In this document: in pieces, positions 6,280 through 13,147 of the stretch
Position numbering within the stretch: position 1 is the stretch's first letter
Layout of the letters: each line of letters opens with the position of its first letter
NCBI GenBank assembly: GCA_964614795.1
Contig: CAZTME010000008.1
Coordinates: forward strand, 1 to 21,044
Origin: CAZTME01 sp964614795
GTDB lineage: Bacteria > Patescibacteriota > Microgenomatia > UBA1400 > PJMF01
Direction: 5' to 3'
Length of the DNA stretch: 21,044 nucleotides
The notes under the pieces: generated by a model
What the model was told of the DNA's origin: nothing
The model's input: the letters and a program-made list of their open reading frames with translations, nothing else
Database searches by the model: none
Position numbers and translations under genes: made by a program

Positions 6280-7506
6280 TTACTTGATTACGGCGCCAAA
6301 GCCGGGAATTTGCAAAATAGTTACACCGATAAACTGCAAAAGTACCACCGAGAAAAGGACAAAAAGTAGGCCGATGACGGCGGAAGTCACCATTTCTTTG
6401 GCTTGATCTTGCTGTTTGGGATTGCCTTGAGAAGTTGTTAATAAAAACCCACCAATTAAAACCATTAATAAAGAAATGCCTCCACCCATACCCACGCCTA
6501 AGCGAATAAAATGTGCCATCATATTTTCTGGTTTGGTTGAAATACAACCTATGGCTGTCCAAACACCTTGTGGGTTACCGGTTGGATCGGATGCTTCACC
6601 TGTGCAAGTCTCGCATTTTGCCCGCTGTGTGGCATCGCGGATTTGAGTGCAAAGTTTGAAGGGTTGATATTGTTGATTGCCGGAATCCTCTGGCGGTGGC
6701 TCTGCATCACAAGTCGAGCGGTCTGTTGTTGAGCATCTGTCGGCAATAACAAAGGAAGATGAGCATATAGTTTGAGCACTCCCCAAATGTTCAACTATAA
6801 TTCGATGTTCTTTTATTTCTTCATATCTTTTTCTCAGTGTAACAACTCCACTGTCTGAAGGTTGTGAGGGAAAGAAAAATCCTTCAACTTTAGCATTATA
6901 ATTTTTGTATGGAACAGATCCATATTTATTAGTGACTTTAATTTCAATATAGGTTTCAGTTGTAGCATCCATGCAACTTGGTGCATAACAAATTTTTTTT
7001 TCAGCAGGATTAATGAAGTCTCTCTCTTGAGACACGCGAATGTTGCATGAATACTCTGGCTGCAATGTGAACTGAGCAATTTTGCAAACCTCTCTTCCAT
7101 CCTTAATAAAATTCACATTAAATTCTAAGCCGTTGTTGTTGTATTCACTAGTTGGAAAGACTAACTCAAAATTACTTAGTGTGCTGCTGTCATTAGCCTG
7201 TGCTGATGAAATACTAACTGAGTTGGATTGTGCGAACGAAGAGGATGTTGACCAGTGATTATTTCGTAACTCAATTTTGTATGTTGATGGATTATTAAGA
7301 CCGGTAATTGTGCATGTGAGTTTCTGATTTGGAGGAAGTGGGTATTTTGATCGAGATTCACCATTTGTAGGAAAATTACACGAAATGCTTTTATAATATC
7401 CGCCATCCTTACAAGCCTCGGCTTTCACAATAGTTGGTTGCGTAAAGAAATGAGCAAAAAATGATAAAATCAGCGCATAATATATGAAGTGATGTTGATA
7501 TTTCAT
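6280..7506 (-). CDS. Exported beta-domain protein with C-terminal pilin-like helices, first gene of the array
   Basis: 408 aa. Signal peptide (about 1-29, ending VKA). The exported region (30 to about 300) has two stretches that look like Ig-type beta domains: one with paired cysteines and a TCTITG strand (about 62-67), and one beginning with a CNIRVSQ strand. A short Cys-rich patch (CETCTG) follows. The C-terminus has TM1 (about 333-357), a loop with SQGNPKQQDQAKEM, and TM2 (about 371-396), the same helix-loop-helix plan as the other array members. It begins 24-25 bases past the predicted transcription start and is divergent from the SpoIID-domain gene. Function is inferred from context as a surface-exposed, possibly adhesive subunit; no precise family recognised. 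Confidence 0.78.
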   Translation of the reverse strand: MKYQHHFIYYALILSFFAHFFTQPTIVKAEACKDGGYYKSISCNFPTNGESRSKYPLPPNQKLTCTITGLNNPSTYKIELRNNHWSTSSSFAQSNSVSISSAQANDSSTLSNFELVFPTSEYNNNGLEFNVNFIKDGREVCKIAQFTLQPEYSCNIRVSQERDFINPAEKKICYAPSCMDATTETYIEIKVTNKYGSVPYKNYNAKVEGFFFPSQPSDSGVVTLRKRYEEIKEHRIIVEHLGSAQTICSSSFVIADRCSTTDRSTCDAEPPPEDSGNQQYQPFKLCTQIRDATQRAKCETCTGEASDPTGNPQGVWTAIGCISTKPENMMAHFIRLGVGMGGGISLLMVLIGGFLLTTSQGNPKQQDQAKEMVTSAVIGLLFVLFSVVLLQFIGVTILQIPGFGAVIK

Positions 7507-7512
7507 TGAGTG

Positions 7513-7543
7513 TTGTCAGGCAAAAATAATGATTAGTATTATA
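7513..7543. promoter_or_regulatory. Overlapping divergent promoters (pilin array / SpoIID gene)
   Basis: Plus strand: TTGTCA (7513-7518), 18 bases, TATTAT (7537-7542), about 60 bases ahead of the ATG at 7602. Minus strand: a perfect TATAAT (7543-7538) about 31 bases ahead of the ATG at 7506, with no good -35. The two -10 boxes occupy the same bases, so the divergent genes may compete for polymerase or be controlled together. Confidence 0.5.
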
Positions 7544-7601
7544 TACTAAGAGTAACTCAGTTGTTTAGTGCTGAAAATGGACTATTTTGAGATCATGCTT
7601 C

Positions 7602-9338
7602 ATGAAAAAAAAATTGATGGTGTTTTTTTTGATTTTGTTGCTAATTGCTATCATGGCTACAAGCTTGCCCTTGTATTTAGTCCAAGCCGATGAAGTGGAT
7701 GAGTTGCAACAACAGATTAATGAGTTGGCTAAGATGAAGCAGATGAGTGAGGATGCCACCAAGCCTCTTGAGGGCACGGTGATGGATTTAGAGAAAAAAA
7801 TTGCCAATGCACAGGCCGGCATCACTCAGGCAAAAAAAGACGCCACTGCAGTAGGAGAAAGTATCGCACTTCGGGAAAAGGAATTGGGATATTATTACAC
7901 TCTGCTCAAAGAAAGAGTCCAGATCGAATATAGAGATATGCGACGTACGTCCGCATTGGAAGTACTTTTGCGTACGAAACTGGTCACTGCTGTTTTTCAA
8001 CATTTGGCCTATCACACCGCTTTAAGACAAGAAAACTCGGAGCTCATTGAAAATGTTGAAGGAAAAATTATTCAGCTTGAGGAAGATAAAAAAAATTTGG
8101 AAGCAAAACAAAAAAGATTGGCAGGATTACAGACTCAACTGGATGAGCAAAAAGAATTTTTTAAAGGAGAAATTGCCAAGGCTAAAGCCTATCAAAAAGA
8201 ACTAACCGGTAAAATCGCCGAACTCTCCGCCAGGCAAAAGGCAATTTTGGACGCTCGTTCCGGTAGTCGCACCACCAGTGTGGGTGATGTGCCGCTGGCG
8301 GATGACTTTAACGCCTCCATCGGTTTTAAAGCCCAAGCTCCAGCCAACTCTTTTGCTGTTTTCTCCTTTGGAGCCTACTCTCACAGAAACGGCATGAGTC
8401 AATATGGTGCCAAAGCCAGAGCGGAAAGTGGTCAATCGGCAGAAGATATTTTGAAAGCCTACTATCCTGGAGCGACGCTAAAAAAAGACTACTCAGTTCC
8501 CGACTCAATCTCAGTGCAAGGAGTAGGCACCATTCCTTTTGAAGGCCAGTATTTACACGGTATATACGAAATGCCCGGTAGTTGGCACAGTGAAGCTTTA
8601 AAAGCTCAAGTGGTGGCAGCCAGAACATATGCTTTGCGCTACACCAACAATGGGAGCAAATCAATTTGCACCACCGAAGCTTGTCAAGTCTTCAAAAACA
8701 GTCGTAAAGGCGGAGCTTGGGAACAAGCGGTCAATGATACCAGAGGTTGGGTTTTGGTGGATGGATCCGGGAATCTTGTTTCGACTCAATATGCATCTAC
8801 ACATGGTGGTTACTCCAAAACCGGTGGTTGGGACACTACAGACGGCAAAGGAGAAGGTGATTGGTCTAATCGGGCTTGGGAAGCTAAAGCCAACAGTCCG
8901 TGGTTTTACAAATCATGGTACAGAACGGGTTATTCTTCCAGCGCCGATGCCTGTGGTCGCTCACATCCTTGGCTCTCTCAAGAAGAATTCGCCGACATCA
9001 TCAACGGTTGGATAGTAAGAAAAAATCCCAATGGTGCAGATGCGGGAAGAATCTTGCCGGTCACGATTGGGAGATGCGGTGGAGGTGGAGATCCCTACAG
9101 CATGGATGAGCTGCGAAACTTAGCCAACAACTCGGGTGGGGCGGTAACTAATATCTCCGGCGTCAGCGTGGCACATAACGATAATGGACAAACTACTACT
9201 GTGCGCTTGGAAACCAACAGAGGAAGCATCTCCATGAGCGGTGATGAGTTCAAAACGGCTTTTAATTTAAGGGCGCCTGGATATATTCGCATTCCTCAAA
9301 CCGGCTACACCTTCTTTAATATTGAGCATAAAAAATAG
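7602..9338 (+). CDS. Secreted coiled-coil/SpoIID-domain peptidoglycan-cleaving protein
   Basis: 578 aa from the ATG at 7602, which opens directly with a basic signal peptide (MKKKLMVFF...). An in-frame TTG at 7587 would only add five residues in front. Residues about 27-220 are heptad-rich coiled coil, as in CwlO, PcsB or EnvC-type wall regulators. The SpoIID/LytB domain follows: HRNGMSQYGA (261-270), a segment EMPGSWHSEALKAQ ending near 335 where the catalytic Glu is expected, VVAARTYALRY, then Cys-containing CTTEACQVF and WEQAVNDTRGW. Known SpoIID proteins are lytic transglycosylases acting on peptidoglycan. Placement next to the pilin array suggests it opens the wall for the apparatus, like VirB1 in type IV secretion. 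That link is inference; general division or wall turnover is the alternative. Confidence 0.88.
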   Translation: MKKKLMVFFLILLLIAIMATSLPLYLVQADEVDELQQQINELAKMKQMSEDATKPLEGTVMDLEKKIANAQAGITQAKKDATAVGESIALREKELGYYYTLLKERVQIEYRDMRRTSALEVLLRTKLVTAVFQHLAYHTALRQENSELIENVEGKIIQLEEDKKNLEAKQKRLAGLQTQLDEQKEFFKGEIAKAKAYQKELTGKIAELSARQKAILDARSGSRTTSVGDVPLADDFNASIGFKAQAPANSFAVFSFGAYSHRNGMSQYGAKARAESGQSAEDILKAYYPGATLKKDYSVPDSISVQGVGTIPFEGQYLHGIYEMPGSWHSEALKAQVVAARTYALRYTNNGSKSICTTEACQVFKNSRKGGAWEQAVNDTRGWVLVDGSGNLVSTQYASTHGGYSKTGGWDTTDGKGEGDWSNRAWEAKANSPWFYKSWYRTGYSSSADACGRSHPWLSQEEFADIINGWIVRKNPNGADAGRILPVTIGRCGGGGDPYSMDELRNLANNSGGAVTNISGVSVAHNDNGQTTTVRLETNRGSISMSGDEFKTAFNLRAPGYIRIPQTGYTFFNIEHKK

Positions 9339-9340
9339 AA

Positions 9341-9364
9341 TAGATTTACTACGCGACAAGTCTA
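9341..9364. repeat. Hairpin repeat, family B, degenerate copy 2
   Basis: TAGATTT (9341-9347) can pair with AAGTCTA (9358-9364) with one wobble. The right half, ACGCGACAAGTCTA, matches the right arm of the copies at 4072-4130 and 19671-19711. It occupies the 34-base space between the convergent SpoIID-domain gene and recF, where a shared terminator would be expected. Confidence 0.45.
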
Positions 9365-9372
9365 ATTTAAAC

Positions 9373-10440
9373 CTAAAGTCGAACAATTTGCCACTTGGCC
9401 AAATGAGCATCCGCTTCTTCAACAGTAGTCAAAAATGTTTGTTGATCAGGTAAAATTGAAAGTACGATCTTTTGGCTATTTTCATCTAATTCTGAAAAAA
9501 TATCATCAAGTAACAAAACCGGAGATTCACCGGAGGATTGGGCAATGTAGCCAAGCTCTGCCATCTTCAGCCAGAGAACAGCCAATCTTTGTTGGCCTCG
9601 TGAGCCAAAACGTAGCGCAGACATAAACTCCGGATGAGTGGATACTTGCGAAATTCTTGACATATCAATATCAAAATCATCTTTGTGCGGGCCAATTAGC
9701 GTGTGACCGGCCAACACTTCTTTGTCGGCATACTCTGCCAAACGATTTGGATTTAAAAGAGAAGGTATATACTGAGCTTGAAATTGCATTGGCAAAATTT
9801 GAGAATTAATTTGATTAAGGTAGGAAGCTCTTTTTTCTTGAACGTACATGCCGTGCTTGAGAATTCCCTGAGTCCAGTAGTGAAGAACACTGGCCGGTTG
9901 CTCTTTTTCACGAACAGCGATGAGTAATTTATTGCGTCTGATCAAGTATTGTTCGTAAGTTTTGAGAGAGTGAGCATATTCCGCATCCGTTTGAATTAAG
10001 GGGGAGTTAAGATAGTGACGCCTGCGACTGGGAGAGCCTTCAATTAATCTCATGTCCTCAGGACGAAAAAGGACACTATGGAGAAGGGCGGAAATTTTGG
10101 AGTGTTGGCGGCGCACTCCGTTTAGGCTCCAGAGCCTGCCCGGAGTGCGCCGCCCTCCAACCACCCCAACAGTCACCACACCCTCTAACTGATTTTTTTC
10201 TTCATTAACTTCACTTATCACTTCCGCTTGAATTCGTCCTAATTCTTGACCAAAAGTCACCATTTCACTAATTTTTTCCACCCGATCACTATTGCCACTC
10301 GCCAATAAGTGAATCGCTTCCAAAATACTGGACTTCCCCGAGCCGTTATCGCCAATAATTAAAGTCGATTTGCCTAAATTTTCTAAGGAAAAACCAAGAT
10401 GAGAACGAATATTTTGAAGTGAAATTGAGCTGAGTAACAT
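9373..10440 (-). CDS. recF: DNA replication and repair protein RecF
   Basis: 355 aa, close to the usual RecF length of about 360. The ATG at 10440 gives the normal RecF start (MLLSSISLQNIRSH); a TTG at 10461 would add seven untypical residues. Walker A is GDNGSGKSS (30-38), the ABC signature region FGSRGQQR is near 278-285, and Walker B with D-loop is LLLDDIFSELDE (309-320). RecF is an SMC-like ATPase that helps load RecA at single-strand gaps. Residues about 96-112 are encoded by a perfect GC-rich palindrome. These residues include LNGVRR, matching the conserved NGK-type motif seen in other RecF proteins, so the gene appears functional despite the palindrome. No dnaA, dnaN or gyrB is next to it, unlike the classic arrangement. 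Confidence 0.95.
   Translation of the reverse strand: MLLSSISLQNIRSHLGFSLENLGKSTLIIGDNGSGKSSILEAIHLLASGNSDRVEKISEMVTFGQELGRIQAEVISEVNEEKNQLEGVVTVGVVGGRRTPGRLWSLNGVRRQHSKISALLHSVLFRPEDMRLIEGSPSRRRHYLNSPLIQTDAEYAHSLKTYEQYLIRRNKLLIAVREKEQPASVLHYWTQGILKHGMYVQEKRASYLNQINSQILPMQFQAQYIPSLLNPNRLAEYADKEVLAGHTLIGPHKDDFDIDMSRISQVSTHPEFMSALRFGSRGQQRLAVLWLKMAELGYIAQSSGESPVLLLDDIFSELDENSQKIVLSILPDQQTFLTTVEEADAHLAKWQIVRL
10107..10154. repeat. GC-rich perfect palindrome inside recF
   Basis: Two 14-base arms (10107-10120 and 10141-10154) are exact reverse complements; the 20-base centre holds a further 6-bp inverted repeat (AGGCTC 10124-10129 with GAGCCT 10132-10137). The arms are about 85 percent G+C in an otherwise AT-rich gene. 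The frame is kept through the whole element. It resembles a REP-like or protein-coding palindromic element, or a templated inverted duplication. Confidence 0.85.
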
Positions 10441-10937
10441 ATTTATTAAATTTGCTTCCAAGTAGTGTATTAAAACATGACGGCCTTGAATTCGCTTTGA
10501 CTACTTTAATCAATTGCTTTAAATCCTTCATGGTGTTAATTCAGAATTAAACGACGTATTTTCTTTTTATCGATTTTCTAAACAATGGGCTTGTCATACA
10601 TTAAACTATATCATCTTCAAATAGAAATGTTGATTTTTCTAATTTTTTTGTATGCTTTCTTAGCCAAATCAATAAAAAATCAGGTTAATTTATTTCTAAC
10701 CTCCATTTTTTGAAAGTAGGGTAAAATAGAATTGCAAAAGTTGTAGAAGCTTGGCATGTTTTTTTCTGCCACAAATTTAATCAATTAGATGCCGGTAAAT
10801 TCTGATTGATTGCATTTTATAGTAAAAATAGCAAACACAAAACGAAATGACATTTTTTTATCGGACGCCTCATTTGTATTGACTATCGCTAAAAACCGAC
10901 AATTTGTTTTGAGAGTGTCGCATGATTATTCAAAATA
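10441..10937. other. 497-base AT-rich intergenic region between divergent recF and nnrD
   Basis: No supportable gene. The contents I can name are family A hairpin copy 3 (10828-10923) and a weak inverted repeat, AGGTTA (10682-10687) with TAACCT (10697-10702), followed by a T-run. The rest is AT-rich sequence in which -10-like boxes are too common to assign. A frame open upstream of recF to 10531 reads no recognisable protein. I see no tRNA, riboswitch or clear replication origin boxes. Confidence 0.6.
10828..10923 (+). repeat. Dispersed asymmetric hairpin repeat, family A, copy 3
   Basis: The left arm and bulge (10828 to about 10866) match copy 1 at nearly every base, including CAAAACGAAATGACA, the T-run and ATCGGAC. 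The right arm (about 10895-10923) is more degenerate: ACCGAC pairs with the inner stem and ATTTGTTTTGAGAG with the outer, ending GTCGCAT instead of GAGCTAT. It ends 14 bases before the nnrD start at 10938, so it may form the 5' leader of that transcript. Confidence 0.68.
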
Positions 10938-11870
10938 ATGGTGAGAAATTTACTAAAAATCACAAATATGCCCAACTCAATCATTCAATCTTATCTTGAA
11001 CAAATCAAGTTGCCCAATCCATATTCTCACAAAGGTCAAAATGGAAAAGTGCTTTTAATTGGTGGTAGTGAGCTTTTTCACTCTGCCAGTCGTTGGTGTT
11101 TGGATACAGTCGCACATTTTGTTGATATGGTGTTTTACTGTTCCGTTCCCAGCAACAATGAGTTGATTAAAGAAGCTAAAAGCAATTTTTGGAATGGCAT
11201 AGTTGTCAATCGTCAGGATTGCGAATCTTATCTTAAAGAAGCGGATGTGGTAGTCATAGGACCTGGTATGGAAAGAACGGGTGAGTTATTAATTAATCAA
11301 GAGCTTGAAAAGCATATAAAGCCATTAAGTGAGCAAGAATGGAACTTCAACACAAGCAGAATAGTCAATTATTTATTGGCTAAATATCCGGAGAAAAAAT
11401 GGGTTGTTGATGCTGGAGCATTGCAAATGGCCGATCCATCTCTTTATGGAAAAAAAATGATTTTAACTCCTCATCAACAAGAATTGGAAAGATTGGAAGG
11501 GTTAATTTCGTCCCACAAGCTAAACAACTTACAACGTGGTTTGGATTGGTTGTTGGAAAAAAAGTTGACGATTTTGTTAAAAGGGCAGATGGATAATATT
11601 TATTGGCAAAATAATCGAGTGGAAGTAGCTGGTGGTAATGCGGGATTGACTAAAGGTGGCACCGGAGATGTTCTAGCTGGTTTGGTGGCCGGTTTGTATG
11701 CCGGTCACGATGCGGTAACAGCGAGTGTGGTTGCAAGTTTTATTAATAAACAAGCTGGTGAAGATTTGTGGAAGTCGGTTGGTCCATTTTTCACTGCCAC
11801 AGATTTGGTTAATCAAGTACCCAAAACTTTGTGGTCTGTTCTTGAGCAACTTAATCAGTCGTCAAATTAG
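10938..11870 (+). CDS. nnrD: ADP-dependent NAD(P)H-hydrate dehydratase (YjeF C-terminal family)
   Basis: 310 aa. Ribokinase-like fold of the YjeF-C/NnrD family, which dehydrates damaged NAD(P)H hydrates back to NAD(P)H using ADP (ATP in eukaryotes). Visible motifs: HKGQNGKVLLIGGS (31-44), ADVVVIGPGMERTGE, VVDAGALQM, LTPHQQELERL, LLKGQ, and GNAGLTKGGTGDVLAG (about 233-248), whose GTGD carries the presumed catalytic Asp. The NnrE epimerase domain, fused in many bacteria, is absent. Two starts are possible: ATG 10938 (used here) or ATG 10968, which would begin MPNSIIQSYL; neither has a Shine-Dalgarno. The 5' flank is a family A hairpin repeat. Confidence 0.88.
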   Translation: MVRNLLKITNMPNSIIQSYLEQIKLPNPYSHKGQNGKVLLIGGSELFHSASRWCLDTVAHFVDMVFYCSVPSNNELIKEAKSNFWNGIVVNRQDCESYLKEADVVVIGPGMERTGELLINQELEKHIKPLSEQEWNFNTSRIVNYLLAKYPEKKWVVDAGALQMADPSLYGKKMILTPHQQELERLEGLISSHKLNNLQRGLDWLLEKKLTILLKGQMDNIYWQNNRVEVAGGNAGLTKGGTGDVLAGLVAGLYAGHDAVTASVVASFINKQAGEDLWKSVGPFFTATDLVNQVPKTLWSVLEQLNQSSN

Positions 11871-11941
11871 ACTAAATTTCAATTCTTCAAATAATCCATT
11901 CTTGCACAAACTGCGGTAATGGTGTATGACTATGATTGATT

Positions 11942-13030
11942 ATGTATCAGCCAAAATTTTCAATCACTCACAACTTGCTTACCTATATTTCCCGAATTGA
12001 ATCGGCAAAAGCTTTAATTGACAACGCACCGTTGGTTCCGGCTTGGGAAGCCAAATTTAGAGACGATGCTTTTATGCGCACCATTCACTATGGCACAAAA
12101 ATTGAAGGTAATGACCTAACACAAAATCAGGCGGCCGCCATAGTTAGATTGCACGCGTTAGCGGATCCCAAAGAAGTGTCCAAAAGAACGGGCATTGTAG
12201 CCAGAGATAGAGATATTCAAGAAGTAATCAATTATAGAAATGTGATTGGCTGGATAGACAATCAAAAAAAACCATCTTTCGAGTATCTCATCAATGAACA
12301 AACTTTAAAAACATTGCATCGACTTACCGTTCAACAAGTTATTGCTCAAGAGGATGCGGGTGTTTGGCGCAATAAACAAGTGGTTGTTTCCGGTGGAGTG
12401 GAGCAAAACATTGTTTTTCGCCCTCCGGTTTCGATAGAAATTCCATATTTAATTGAAGAATTGTTGGAGTGGCTTCATGATCCTTCCACCAAGGATTTGC
12501 ATCCGCTTTTTCAGGCGGCAATTACTCATTACCAACTGGTTTACATTCACCCTTTTATTGAAGGCAATGGTCGCACTGCCAGAGCTTTTGCCACCCTAAT
12601 TTTGTATGCTTTGGGTTATGACTTTAAGCGGTTTTTTTCTATCGAGCAGTACTTCGACAGTGATGTGGACGCCTACTACAACGCTCTGCTTTCTGTGCAA
12701 CAAACCAATAATGATCTCACCTATTGGCTTGAATATTTTTGTTACGGTGTGGCTTTGGAAATAGATAAAATTCAACAACAAGTGCAAAAACTTTCTAAAG
12801 ATTTGAAGTTGAAAAAACAATTGGGAAAGCAGGTGGCTCTTTCAGAAAGACAAATTATTATATTGGAATTGTTTCAACAACAAGACGAAGTTACTTCCGA
12901 AGATTTGCAGCGAGTTCTTCCCAATGTTTCAGTGGATACGATTTTGAGAGATTTAAAAGATTTAATTGCCAAAGAAGTGATTATGAAAAGAGGTGTGACC
13001 AAAGGTGTAAGATATTCGTTAAAAGAATAG
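11942..13030 (+). CDS. fic: Fic-domain protein with C-terminal winged helix
   Basis: 362 aa from ATG 11942; a TTG at 11936 would add two residues. The Fic core motif HPFIEGNGRTAR (203-214) is intact, with the catalytic His203 and the phosphate-binding GNGR. Fic enzymes usually transfer AMP from ATP to hydroxyl groups of target proteins. The N-terminal region has HYGTKIEGND (49-58), placed like the inhibitory helix of class II Fic proteins, but the first Ser/Thr of the usual SxxxEG pattern is Gly51. The last 70 residues look like a winged helix-turn-helix (LSERQIIILELF..., then SVDTILRDLKDL), typical of DUF4172-like or regulatory Fic proteins. No antitoxin gene is adjacent. Target unknown; a regulatory role is more likely than a toxin. 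Confidence 0.9.
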   Translation: MYQPKFSITHNLLTYISRIESAKALIDNAPLVPAWEAKFRDDAFMRTIHYGTKIEGNDLTQNQAAAIVRLHALADPKEVSKRTGIVARDRDIQEVINYRNVIGWIDNQKKPSFEYLINEQTLKTLHRLTVQQVIAQEDAGVWRNKQVVVSGGVEQNIVFRPPVSIEIPYLIEELLEWLHDPSTKDLHPLFQAAITHYQLVYIHPFIEGNGRTARAFATLILYALGYDFKRFFSIEQYFDSDVDAYYNALLSVQQTNNDLTYWLEYFCYGVALEIDKIQQQVQKLSKDLKLKKQLGKQVALSERQIIILELFQQQDEVTSEDLQRVLPNVSVDTILRDLKDLIAKEVIMKRGVTKGVRYSLKE

Positions 13031-13147
13031 TTTTTTAATTTGCTGAGCACTCTATGCAAATCTTGCCTTAATCTGATGGGGCAGAACCCGGCATTGACTC
13101 ACTTAATGAACAGGCAGATGTTCTTGTATCGATGAAGAAAGAAAGTT

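Noticed and set aside
5810..6562. Longer open frame extending the 155-aa pilin-like protein upstream to 250 aa
   Set aside because: The extra 95 residues overlap the coding sequence of the 6280-7506 gene and read as a composition artefact; the ATG at 6277 starts a good signal peptide 2 bases after the upstream stop.
8202..8664. Minus-strand open frames opposite the SpoIID-domain gene
   Set aside because: They are antisense to a well-supported coding domain and have no signal of their own.
10346..10531. Small frame upstream of and overlapping recF as a gene or dnaN remnant
   Set aside because: The residues match nothing I recognise, and most of it overlaps or abuts the recF start; no support for a gene.
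7..10923. Family A hairpins as integron attC sites
   Set aside because: They lack the canonical RYYYAAC/GTTRRRY core boxes, are 3.8-6.8 kb apart with housekeeping genes such as recF between them, and no integron integrase is present.
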